A DNA stretch of 64,000 nt from TMED8 sp038125725 (lineage in GTDB: Bacteria > Pseudomonadota > Alphaproteobacteria > Rhodospirillales > Casp-alpha2): assembly GCA_038125725.1 (NCBI GenBank), contig JAYPEK010000002.1, positions 122,504 to 186,503 on the forward strand, read 5' to 3'. Each line of letters opens with the position of its first letter. Positions within the stretch are counted from its first letter, which is position 1. The position numbers and the translations under genes are program-made. Of this stretch, positions 17,684 through 26,027 are shown in pieces. The notes under the pieces are model-generated. The model was not told where the DNA came from. It saw only the letters and a list, made by a program, of their open reading frames with translations, and did not search any database.

Positions 17684-20600
17684 TTAGGCTTCCACTTTCC
17701 TTTCCTGTGCCTGCCGCAGCCTATCCAAAATTTCCCCGGCGGCGTCAAAATCAAATGCGTCCAAGCTTTTCCGTATTTCTCTGAATTCGGCGGCGACCAA
17801 CGATCCTTGAAGCAGAGTAGCGATTTCGTCCGCGACGTCGAACGATTCGACATCGTGATCCGCGATCAGCGTCGTTAGTCTCGCCATCAATCCTGCCAAC
17901 TGCTCCTGATCGTACGCGGCGCCGGCGGCTGCTGGATGGCTGTCGTCCACTGGCGGCAGATCGGCGCGCAATCCCTCGATGACCACGGCCAGGCGTTCGG
18001 CAAAATGCCGGTTCGCCGCCTCGGCTCCCGCTTGGTCCTTGTTGCGCAGGCGGGACTCCAGTTCCTTTGCCGCCACCGAGAGCGCGTCGGCCCCCAGCGA
18101 CCCGGCGACCGATTTCAGTGTGTGGGCCGTGAGCATGGCCTGTTCCATATTGCCAGCGGCGATATCTTCGCCGATCTCGGCGGCGGCATTGGCGTGATCG
18201 TGCAGAAACGTCTGCAACAAGCGCAGATAGAGATCCTTGTTGCCGCTCACCGAGCGTAGCCCGGTGGCAATGTCCAGGCCCGGAAGGCGCCGGGCCGAGG
18301 TGGCGGCTTCGCTGGACTCGGAAGCGGGCTCGTCGCGGCGGGGCATCGCCGGATCGGCGGTGTCGATCCATTGGTTCAGGGTCTCGATCAGCTTGTCCGG
18401 ATCGATCGGTTTCGCCAGGTATCCGTCCATGCCGGCGGCAAGGCATTTCTCCCGCTCGCTCTCCATGGCATGTGCGGTGAGCGCAATCACCGGCAGCTTC
18501 GCCAGATGCGGTTCCTCGCGGATTCGCCGGGTCGCCTGATAACCGTCCAACTCCGGCATTTGCACGTCCATCAGCACCAGATCGAAGGTTTCGCCTTCGA
18601 GGGCGTGCAAAGCTTCCATGCCGTTGTGGGCGCAAACGACCGTCAAGCCGTGCACCTCCAGCAGTTCCCGCGCCACCTGCATGTTGATTTCGTTGTCTTC
18701 GACCAACAGAACCTTGGCGCCGCGCATCGGCTGGGCGTCGGCGGCGTCCGGTTCAGCCCCTGTTCCGGCCGTGATCATGCCGACATCCGGAAATGCGCTA
18801 TCCGGATTAACGGCAATGTCGACCAGTTGTTCACCTTCGGCGCGGCCAAACGACAGCGTGAAGGCGAAGGTGGTGCCTTGGTCGGGGGTGCTGTCGACCG
18901 TGATCGTACCGCCCATGAGCTTGACCAGGTTCTGGCTGATGACCAGGCCGAGCCCGGAGCCGCCGTATTTCCGCGTCGTCGATGCATCGGCCTGCGAGAA
19001 GGCCTTGAACAGGCGCTTGACCTGTTCGTTGGTGATTCCGATCCCCGTGTCGGTGATGGCGAAGCGCAGTTTCGCCGTCTGGTCATCAAGGGACTCAACG
19101 TCGATCGAAACCTCAACCTGGCCCTGATTGGTGAACTTGACCGCGTTGTTGACCAGGTTTGTGAGGACCTGGCCGAGCCGGACTGCATCACCGCGGAGCA
19201 TGTCCGGGACATCGGGCGCGCGCGTGACGATCAGGTCCAGGTCTTTCCCCGCCGCCCGCTGGCCGTTGATCGCGCGGACATGATCGAGGACGCGCTCCAG
19301 GCTGAAGGGCGCGATCTCGACGATGAGCTTTCCCGACTCGATCTTGGAGACGTCCAGGATGTCGTTGATGATCCGAAGCAGCGACGTTGCCGACGCCTGA
19401 ATTTTCGTCAGGTAGTCACGCTGCTTTTCCGTCAGATCCGTCTGCAATGCCAGATGTCCGAGGCCGATGATGGCGTTCATGGGAGTGCGGATCTCGTGGC
19501 TCATGTTGGCGAGGAAATCGCCTTTCGCGCGGTTGGCCTGCTCGGCCGCCTCGCGCGCCAGGTGCAACTGCTTCTCGAACAGCTTGCGCTCGGAGATGTC
19601 TTCCTTGATGGCGACATAATGGGTGGTGGCGCCGTGACTGTCGCGGATCGGCGATATGGCGACGGATTCCCAATAACGGCCGCCGTTCTTGCGCCGGCTG
19701 ACGAATTCGCCACGCCAGGTGCGGCCCCTGGTAATGGTCTGCCATAGCTCCTCATAGACCGGCTCCGGCGTTTCGCCGGATTTCAGCATCCGGGTATGCT
19801 GTCCGATCACTTCGCTTTCCGTATAGCCGGATTTCTCACAGAACATGGGATTGACGTACTCGATGATGCCGTGGCGATCGGAGATCAGGACCGTCGCCGG
19901 ACTTTGTTCCACCGCATGCGAGAGCTTGATCAGCGTCACTTCGGCGTGCTTGCGCTCGATGATCGCCGCCAGCGTGTTGGAAACCGTCGCCAGGAACGCC
20001 TCGTTGATGTCGGCGCGATCGAAATCCGCCGCCACGTATAGGTTCAGGACACCGACCAGGCGCCCCGACGACTTGATCGGCATGCAGATGTGGCCGTGGT
20101 CGTGCAGGCCTTGGAAGGAAATCTCGTGGCGGTCGTCCAGGTGCGACGCGAACACCGCTTCGCCGGTCGATGCGACGCGGCCGCACAGGCATTGTCCAAA
20201 GGCCAGCTTGCGGCAGAGGTGCTGCAGTTGCGGTTCCAATTGGTGGTCGGCGACGAGTTCCAGGGTCTGGGTTTCTTCGTCGGCGAGGAAAAACGAGCCT
20301 TGCGATTCGACGCTCAGCCAGGGGACCGTGACGATTTTCTCCAAGGCCCGCTCGAGCAGTTCCTTAAGCGGCAGGTCCTGGTTGGCGAGCCTGAGGATGT
20401 CGTTGAGGACGCCGTTGCGGCGCTCCGCTTCCAGGGCCTCGTCGCGCAGTTCCTCCATCCGTTCCTTGGCATGGCGCAACTGTTCGTTGGTCTGGCCGGC
20501 ACGGCGGGAAATGGCGATGCCGATGATCAACACCAACAGCAGCGAAACCAGCGTGATGCCGGCTTCGGCGAGTTCATAGAACTGTTTCCGTTCCGCCGTT

Positions 20601-21280
20601 TCCTTGTCGATCTCCTGGAATTTCAGGATCGTGCTGGCATGGATGCGGTTGGTGTTTTCCTGCATGCGAAGGAACACCGGCGGCACCCGTTTCAGTGCCT
20701 GTTTCACCTGTTCGACCAGGGCCAGGTATTCGGTTTCGTTGCCCGCCGCGTGCAGCCATTCGCGCTCGGCGACCAGCTTGGCGATCTCTTCCAGCTTGGT
20801 GTCGACCTGCGTCAGTTTCGGGTTCAGATCGATCACTTCGAGGACGAAGCGGGATGCGTTTTCGTCCCGCCGGTAGGTGATCGGATTGCTGACCTGCTCG
20901 GCCGATTCGAGATTGACCTGCTTGACGTCGGTATAGGTGCCGCCCTTGTCCAAGACGTCGAGGATCTTGCGGATTTCCGCGATATGGGATTTTGCTTCCG
21001 CCTTGATGGCCATTTGCCGCTTGGGGCCGACGGTCGTCGCCATTTCGTAGAATTTGGATTCCAGCCGCGCCAGCCGCAGGTTCACCTGCTCGGCCAGCAT
21101 GAGGCGTGAGCGCTCGTTGTTGAATGCGGCATCCAGGGCATCGATCTTCTGCAGGACAAAAATATGCAGTCCGATAACCCAGGCAAACCCGACGACGAAC
21201 AACAGCAGTTGCGATACGACCAGCGTATAGGGCCTGTTGATCAGGCTTAGCGGTTTGCGGCGGGTTGCGGGCTCGGTCAT
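17684..21280 (-). CDS. Membrane hybrid sensor histidine kinase with GAF, PAS, receiver and HPt domains
   Basis: A 1198-residue protein. Helix 1 is about residues 18-42 and helix 2 about 240-258, around a periplasmic helical sensor. Then come GAF (about 293-440), PAS (about 460-580, EYVNPMFCEKSGYTESEVIG), HisKA (ANMSHEIRTPMNAIIG, His near 594), HATPase (DTGIGI and GGSGLGL), receiver (VLLVEDNEINMQ, LMDVQMPELDGY, Asp near 903) and HPt (TAHTLKSVAGSLGA, His near 1052). ATG 21280 overlaps the stop of a substrate-binding lipoprotein by 4 bases, suggesting that protein feeds the sensor. The interrupted HD-GYP regulator follows. Confidence 0.93.
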   Translation of the reverse strand: MTEPATRRKPLSLINRPYTLVVSQLLLFVVGFAWVIGLHIFVLQKIDALDAAFNNERSRLMLAEQVNLRLARLESKFYEMATTVGPKRQMAIKAEAKSHIAEIRKILDVLDKGGTYTDVKQVNLESAEQVSNPITYRRDENASRFVLEVIDLNPKLTQVDTKLEEIAKLVAEREWLHAAGNETEYLALVEQVKQALKRVPPVFLRMQENTNRIHASTILKFQEIDKETAERKQFYELAEAGITLVSLLLVLIIGIAISRRAGQTNEQLRHAKERMEELRDEALEAERRNGVLNDILRLANQDLPLKELLERALEKIVTVPWLSVESQGSFFLADEETQTLELVADHQLEPQLQHLCRKLAFGQCLCGRVASTGEAVFASHLDDRHEISFQGLHDHGHICMPIKSSGRLVGVLNLYVAADFDRADINEAFLATVSNTLAAIIERKHAEVTLIKLSHAVEQSPATVLISDRHGIIEYVNPMFCEKSGYTESEVIGQHTRMLKSGETPEPVYEELWQTITRGRTWRGEFVSRRKNGGRYWESVAISPIRDSHGATTHYVAIKEDISERKLFEKQLHLAREAAEQANRAKGDFLANMSHEIRTPMNAIIGLGHLALQTDLTEKQRDYLTKIQASATSLLRIINDILDVSKIESGKLIVEIAPFSLERVLDHVRAINGQRAAGKDLDLIVTRAPDVPDMLRGDAVRLGQVLTNLVNNAVKFTNQGQVEVSIDVESLDDQTAKLRFAITDTGIGITNEQVKRLFKAFSQADASTTRKYGGSGLGLVISQNLVKLMGGTITVDSTPDQGTTFAFTLSFGRAEGEQLVDIAVNPDSAFPDVGMITAGTGAEPDAADAQPMRGAKVLLVEDNEINMQVARELLEVHGLTVVCAHNGMEALHALEGETFDLVLMDVQMPELDGYQATRRIREEPHLAKLPVIALTAHAMESEREKCLAAGMDGYLAKPIDPDKLIETLNQWIDTADPAMPRRDEPASESSEAATSARRLPGLDIATGLRSVSGNKDLYLRLLQTFLHDHANAAAEIGEDIAAGNMEQAMLTAHTLKSVAGSLGADALSVAAKELESRLRNKDQAGAEAANRHFAERLAVVIEGLRADLPPVDDSHPAAAGAAYDQEQLAGLMARLTTLIADHDVESFDVADEIATLLQGSLVAAEFREIRKSLDAFDFDAAGEILDRLRQAQERKVEA

Positions 21281-22080
21281 TTGGTGCCGATCCCCTTGGC
21301 GTCGAGGAAGCCGCACTTGCGGAAGATCGCCTGGCCTTCGGAGGACACGGCGACGGCCATCACTTCCTTGGCGATGTCTTTGTTCCTGGAGAACGACAGC
21401 AGGTTGAGCAGCAGCTTCTTCGGTTGCGCTACGTCCGGCGCGAAATCGACGACGTCCATGGCCGGCCTGTTCTCACTGAAGAACGCCGTCGCCCGCCAGT
21501 TGACGATCAGGTCGGCCTCGCCGTTCCTGAGCGCCTTGTTCAGGTTGCGGGAATCGGTCGTCAGATACTGGGCCCGTTCGAACGCCCGGTCGAAGACATT
21601 GGCCTCCGACAGGATACGTTGGGTCTCGCGGCCGATGCTGCCGCTTTCCGGATTGCAGACCACGATGGAGAGGTCGCGGCGCAAGACCTGCGTCGGATCG
21701 CCGCTGACGGCTTTCGGGTTGCCTTTGGCGACCAAAAAGGCGGCCTGATTGTAGCCCACGTGCACGAAATCATCGAGCAGGCCTTCGTCGGCGTGCCGAT
21801 CGCGATAGGACGCCGAGCCCGGCATGTAGAGATCGCCTTGCCGGGACGCCTTCAGGCTTTGGTACAGATCTTCGGATCCGCCCTGGGTGATGATCACCTT
21901 GGCGCCCGTGCGTTCCTCGACGATGGCGGCGATTTCGGCCATGGGCTTGGCCATGGTGATGCCGATGTAGGCGAGGATTTCCTTGGGCTTCTCCGCCGGT
22001 GCCGGGTCGCAGGCGCCGGTAAGAAGCAATGCGGCTATGCAGAACGCCTTGAGCCAAGGGCGGGAAATCAGCGGGAACAT
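21277..22080 (-). CDS. Substrate-binding lipoprotein, ModA/PBP type, likely sensor partner
   Basis: The 267-residue protein has a lipoprotein signal peptide with the lipobox LLTGAC (Cys near residue 24). The mature part is a type II periplasmic binding fold of the molybdate/phosphate class (EILAYIGITMAKPMAEIAAI, then GGSEDLYQSLKAS and GSIGRETQRIL). No ABC permease or ATPase gene is near; instead a transmembrane hybrid kinase starts in its stop codon. It therefore probably presents a ligand to that kinase rather than to a transporter. ATG 22080 is preceded by GGAGA; ATG 22101 is an alternative. Confidence 0.8.
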   Translation of the reverse strand: MFPLISRPWLKAFCIAALLLTGACDPAPAEKPKEILAYIGITMAKPMAEIAAIVEERTGAKVIITQGGSEDLYQSLKASRQGDLYMPGSASYRDRHADEGLLDDFVHVGYNQAAFLVAKGNPKAVSGDPTQVLRRDLSIVVCNPESGSIGRETQRILSEANVFDRAFERAQYLTTDSRNLNKALRNGEADLIVNWRATAFFSENRPAMDVVDFAPDVAQPKKLLLNLLSFSRNKDIAKEVMAVAVSSEGQAIFRKCGFLDAKGIGTK

Positions 22081-22219
22081 GGGAATCGGTCTCCAAGGCA
22101 CGAACGGACAGTTTACCAGACTCCCTGACTTCCGGCATAGCCATTAGGATACAACTCCGCCCCGGGCAAAGAAAGTATTTGGGTGCGGGGGCATAAATCC
22201 GAAACGGCGTCACGACAAC

Positions 22220-22234
22220 AATGCGCATCGCATT
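22220..22234. promoter_or_regulatory. Perfect inverted repeat, possible operator
   Basis: AATGCG-CAT-CGCATT (22220-22234) is a perfect 6-base repeat with a 3-base centre. It lies between the divergent signalling operon (ATG 22080) and the CoA-linked operon (ATG 22329). No regulator can be assigned. Confidence 0.3.
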
Positions 22235-22255
22235 TTTAGCCGCTTGTATTCTTTT

Positions 22256-22298
22256 AATGGTTCAACCATTGACAAATTTTTCCGCGCCGGCCTAGGAT
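22256..22298 (+). promoter_or_regulatory. Promoter with overlapping FadR-type operator
   Basis: TTGACA (22269-22274), an 18-base spacer and TAGGAT (22293-22298) form a good sigma70-type promoter 31 bases before the first enoyl-CoA hydratase gene. The palindrome AATGGTT-C-AACCATT (22256-22270) overlaps the -35 box. Its core TGGTTCAACCA fits the FadR-subfamily GntR consensus TnGTnnnACnA exactly. A FadR-type gene is the third gene of this operon, so autoregulated repression is likely. Confidence 0.7.
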
Positions 22299-22328
22299 CG
22301 CCCTTCGACGCTGGAGCGGGAGGGTTTC

Positions 22329-23201
22329 ATGGCGGACGGGCTCAGGGAGCGCATCCTTTTCGATGCGCGCGACGGCATGGCCACGATCACCATCGACCGG
22401 CCGGAAAAGAAGAACGCGCTCACCTTCGAGATGTTGGACGAGATCGTCCGCTTTGTGGACGTGGCCGAGCGCGACGACGACGTGCGGGTCATCGTCATCC
22501 GCGGCAACGGCGACGACTTCTGTGTTGGCCACGACCTGGATCAGGTGCCGACCATGTACGGCGGCGCCGACAAGGATAACCGCCGACCCGCGCAGCGAAC
22601 ACGGCTCAGTTTCGACCGCCGCCATGCCGAGCAGTTCCGCCGCATCCTGTTTTCCGAAAAGCCGGTCCTGGCACTGGTGCAGGGCAATTGCATGGGAGCC
22701 GGCATGTACCTGGTGGAAGCCGCCGATCTCGCCATCGCCGACGAGACCGCGCGCCTGGGCCACCCCGAGCAGCGCATGAACCTCTGCGGCGCATCGTATC
22801 TGCTCACCATCGACATCCTCACCATGGGGCCGAAGCGCGCGCGGGAAATGCTGTTGCTGGGCGACATGATGGATGCCCGCGAAGCCAAGGATTTCGGCCT
22901 GATCAACCGGGTTGTCGCAGGCGGCGAACTGGACGCCGCCGGGAAAGCCTGGGCGGAACGCATCGCCAGGTTGCCGCGCGACGGCATCGCGGTCGGCAAA
23001 GCGGCAATGCACGCAGCCCTCGACAGCCTCGGCGCCAATGGCCAGTTCGTGCACGGATACATGGCACACACCATCGGCACCAACGTGCGGTTCGAGGAAG
23101 GGGAGTTCAATTTCCTTCGGCGCCGCCGCGATGCCGGCGTCGCGGGCGCGGCGGCCGAGCGCGACGCGTTTCACGCGGGTGACGGCGACAACGACGACTG
23201 A
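22329..23201 (+). CDS. Enoyl-CoA hydratase/isomerase family protein
   Basis: A 290-residue crotonase-fold enzyme. The first half shows ITIDRPEKKNALTFEMLDE (about residues 20-38), the oxyanion-hole strand VIVIRGNGDDFCVGHDLDQV and the second oxyanion element VQGNCMGAGMYLVEAADLAI (about 117-136). It is the first gene of a five-gene operon with a class III CoA transferase, its own GntR regulator, a second crotonase and an acyl-CoA ligase. It probably hydrates an enoyl-CoA in breakdown of an unidentified acid. GGGAGGG precedes the ATG. Confidence 0.9.
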   Translation: MADGLRERILFDARDGMATITIDRPEKKNALTFEMLDEIVRFVDVAERDDDVRVIVIRGNGDDFCVGHDLDQVPTMYGGADKDNRRPAQRTRLSFDRRHAEQFRRILFSEKPVLALVQGNCMGAGMYLVEAADLAIADETARLGHPEQRMNLCGASYLLTIDILTMGPKRAREMLLLGDMMDAREAKDFGLINRVVAGGELDAAGKAWAERIARLPRDGIAVGKAAMHAALDSLGANGQFVHGYMAHTIGTNVRFEEGEFNFLRRRRDAGVAGAAAERDAFHAGDGDNDD

Positions 23202-23234
23202 ACCACAACATCAAAACACAAGGATAACGACGAC

Positions 23235-24422
23235 ATGGCAGGGGCATTGAACGGGGTACGGGTTCTGGACTTCACCCAGATGATGGCGGGGCCGTTGTGC
23301 CCGGCGCTGTTGGGCGACTTCGGCGCCGACGTGATTAAGGTGGAGCCGCCTGCCGGCGACGCCATGCGCCACACCGGCGAGGTGCGCCTCGGTGGCGAGT
23401 CGGACTATTTCCTCAGCGTCAACCGCAACAAGCGTTCGGTGGTGCTCGATCTCAAGTCTGAGCAGGGCCAGCGCGCCGCGCAGGCGCTCGCCGCCACCGC
23501 CGACGTGGTGATCGAGAACTTCCGCCCCGGCACCGTCGGACGCTTCGGCCTCGGCTACGAAGACGTTTGCCGCGAAAACCCCGACGTCATCTACTGTTCC
23601 ATCACCGGCTTCGATCCGGACGGTCCCGACCGCGACCGCCCGGCGCTGGACCCGGTGATGCAGGCGCTGTCGGGGTTGATGTCGCTCACCGGCGACGCCA
23701 ATTCGGGGCCGCTCTGCACCGGCATGCCGATCTCCGATTTCGTCACGCCGGTGATCGCCACCGTCGGCGTGCTCGCCGCGCTCTACAACCGCGCTGCCAC
23801 TGGCAAGGGCCAGAAGATCGAGCTTTCCATGCTCAACGCCTCGGTGTTCGCGACCATGCCGCGCGAGAGCCACTACTTCGCCACCGGCCATGAGAACGAG
23901 CTTCTCGGCAACCGCCATTTCCAACTGGTGCCCTATAACGCCTACGAGACCAGCGACGGCCGCTCGATCATGGTTATCGCGCATAACAACAAGTTCTGGC
24001 ACGCGCTGTTGAAGGGCCTGGACCTGCAGGACCTGGAAGCGGACCCGCGCTTCGCGACCAACGCAGACCGCGTCGCCAACCGCGACCCCTTGGAGGAGAT
24101 GCTGGCGGCGCGGTTCCGCGAGCACGACTTCGATAACTGGATCCAGCGCCTGACCGACGCCGACGCCATTTTCGCGCCGGTGCGCGGTCTCGCCGATGTG
24201 TTCGCCGACCCCTATATCGCCAAGACCATGGTGGCGCGGATGACGCATCCGAAGGCCGGCGACATTTCGCTGCTGGCCAATCCGATCAAGTTTTCGGCGA
24301 CGCCGGCATCCGTCGATCTGGCGCCGCCGGTGCTGGGCGAGCATACCGACGACGTGTTGGCCGGGCTCGACGGGCATGGGCGCGGCTCGCCCTGGCGCGC
24401 CGAAAAGGCGCCGGGGGGCTGA
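23235..24422 (+). CDS. Class III (CaiB/BaiF) CoA transferase
   Basis: A 395-residue family III CoA transferase, which moves CoA between carboxylic acids. It starts with the family block GVRVLDFTQMMAGPLCPALL, then DFGADVIKVEPPAGD and VVLDLKSEQGQ; the active-site region with the catalytic Asp follows near residue 165 (CTGMPISDFVTPVIA). It lies 33 bases after the first enoyl-CoA hydratase gene. With the ligase and crotonases in this operon it resembles carnitine-type CaiB/CaiC/CaiD logic, but the acid is unknown. Confidence 0.92.
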   Translation: MAGALNGVRVLDFTQMMAGPLCPALLGDFGADVIKVEPPAGDAMRHTGEVRLGGESDYFLSVNRNKRSVVLDLKSEQGQRAAQALAATADVVIENFRPGTVGRFGLGYEDVCRENPDVIYCSITGFDPDGPDRDRPALDPVMQALSGLMSLTGDANSGPLCTGMPISDFVTPVIATVGVLAALYNRAATGKGQKIELSMLNASVFATMPRESHYFATGHENELLGNRHFQLVPYNAYETSDGRSIMVIAHNNKFWHALLKGLDLQDLEADPRFATNADRVANRDPLEEMLAARFREHDFDNWIQRLTDADAIFAPVRGLADVFADPYIAKTMVARMTHPKAGDISLLANPIKFSATPASVDLAPPVLGEHTDDVLAGLDGHGRGSPWRAEKAPGG

Positions 24423-24432
24423 GGTATTGACG

Positions 24433-25176
24433 ATGTTCGCCCCCATCGAGACCCGGCGCGCGGCGGACGCGATCATCGAACAGATTCGCGGCCAGGTGGC
24501 CGAGGGCGCCCTGGTGCCGGGTGACCGGCTGCCGCCGGAGCGTGAACTGGCGGAGACCTTCGGCGTCAGCCGCAACACGGTGCGCGAAGCGCTCCGTTCG
24601 CTTGAAAACACCGGGCTGCTGACGTTGAAGAAGGGAGCGGCCGGCGGTGCCTTCATTGCCAACGACGTGGCGCCGGCCATCGTGTCCGGGTTCCAGGACC
24701 TGTTCGCCTTCGGCGTCATCCGCCCCGAGCACCTGGCGGAAGCCCGGTTGCTGGTCGCCACTACCTCGGCGCGGCTGGCTTGCGAGCGCGCCAGCGACGC
24801 CGAGTTGGCCGAACTGGCGGCCTGTGTCGATGACGCGGTCGCCGCCGGCGCCGCCGGCGACATGGCGGCGCGTAGCGAGGCCAACCTGCGCTTCCATCGG
24901 CTTCTGGCGGAGGCGTCGGGTAATCCGATCCTGGCGGTGCTCACCGATGCCATTACCGGCATCAACCGGGGCTTCGCCGATGCCGCGGGTTCGCCGCCGA
25001 ACCGCCAGATCTTGCCGTCCCGAAAACGCCTGATGGCTTGTCTTCTGGCCCGCGACGCCGAGGGGGCTGCCCGGGAAATCGCGGAACAGGTGAAGGCGGT
25101 GGAGCGCTTCTACATGAAGGAACTGGGCCGCGAGCGCCGCCCGGTACAAAAGCCAGCAAGGAAAGGGGCGCGCTGA
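24433..25176 (+). CDS. FadR-subfamily GntR transcriptional regulator
   Basis: A 247-residue regulator. The GntR winged helix-turn-helix is at residues 8-75 (LVPGDRLPPERELAETFGVS, then RNTVREALRSLENTGLL), followed by an FCD ligand domain with metal-binding His/Asp residues (ANLRFHRLLAEASGNPIL near residue 153). ATG 24433 is eight bases after GAGG; upstream in-frame codons lie inside the CoA transferase. It sits inside the operon it probably controls: a palindrome fitting its subfamily consensus overlaps the operon promoter at 22256-22270. The ligand is probably a CoA ester or acid of the pathway. Confidence 0.92.
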   Translation: MFAPIETRRAADAIIEQIRGQVAEGALVPGDRLPPERELAETFGVSRNTVREALRSLENTGLLTLKKGAAGGAFIANDVAPAIVSGFQDLFAFGVIRPEHLAEARLLVATTSARLACERASDAELAELAACVDDAVAAGAAGDMAARSEANLRFHRLLAEASGNPILAVLTDAITGINRGFADAAGSPPNRQILPSRKRLMACLLARDAEGAAREIAEQVKAVERFYMKELGRERRPVQKPARKGAR

Positions 25177-26027
25177 TGGAACTGAAGGTCACGACCTACG
25201 AAGTGACGGACGACGGTGTTGCCGTGGTCACGCTGGCCCGGCCCGAGCGCGGCAATTCCTGGACGCATCGCATGCACGACGAATACCGCTGGCTGATGGC
25301 CGAGGCCGAGGCCGACGCAGCCGTGCGCGTCATCGTCGTCACCGGCGAGGGCCGGCAGTTCTGCGTCGGCGCCGATTTCCAGGCCCTGGAGCAGGCTGCG
25401 TCGGGCCCCAAGGGGCCGGATGAAGCTGACGAGCCCCGCCAGCCCGGCTATGGTCTGCGCGATGACTTCGACCACGATCTGGTCTGGCACTGGGGGCTCC
25501 GGAAGCCGGTCATCGCCGCCATCAACGGCGCTTGTGCCGGCATCGCCTTGGCGCTGGCGTCGTTCTGCGATCTTCGCTTCGCCGCCGAGGGGGCCAAGCT
25601 GACGGCGGCGACGACGCGCCTGGGGCTCCCAGCCGAATATGGCCTCGATTGGATTTTGCCGCGCCTGGTCGGCATGACCCATGCCGCCGACATCCTGCTC
25701 ACGGGCCGCATCTTCGAAAGCGACGAGGCACGGCAGATGGGTTTCCTGAACGGCGTCTTCCCCAGGGACGGCTTCATGGATGCGGTTATGGAGCGCGCCC
25801 GCGCGCTTGCCACCGGTTCGGCGCCGGAAGCCATGCTGGCCGTCAAACGCCAGATGTTCGACGCGCTGTTGGGTTTCCATGTGGGCGACAGCATCGACCG
25901 CTCCAAGGCGCTGATCGCCGAGCTTGCCACCCGGCCCGATTTCATCGAGGGGGTAAAGGCGGTGCGCGAGAAGCGTCAGCCTGCTTTCCAGCCGCTGAAG
26001 CCGGAAACCCCGGAACCGTCGCTTTGA
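25176..26027 (+). CDS. Enoyl-CoA hydratase/isomerase family protein
   Basis: A 283-residue crotonase-fold protein starting at ATG 25176, which overlaps the GntR stop (TGATG). Motifs are VTLARPERGNSWTHRMHDEY, VIVVTGEGRQFCVGADFQAL and INGACAGIALALASFCDLRF (oxyanion hole, about residues 115-134). Catalytic carboxylates seem placed as in hydratases (GLPAEYGLDW). It differs clearly from the first crotonase of the operon, so it probably acts on another step or stereoisomer. Confidence 0.9.
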   Translation: MELKVTTYEVTDDGVAVVTLARPERGNSWTHRMHDEYRWLMAEAEADAAVRVIVVTGEGRQFCVGADFQALEQAASGPKGPDEADEPRQPGYGLRDDFDHDLVWHWGLRKPVIAAINGACAGIALALASFCDLRFAAEGAKLTAATTRLGLPAEYGLDWILPRLVGMTHAADILLTGRIFESDEARQMGFLNGVFPRDGFMDAVMERARALATGSAPEAMLAVKRQMFDALLGFHVGDSIDRSKALIAELATRPDFIEGVKAVREKRQPAFQPLKPETPEPSL

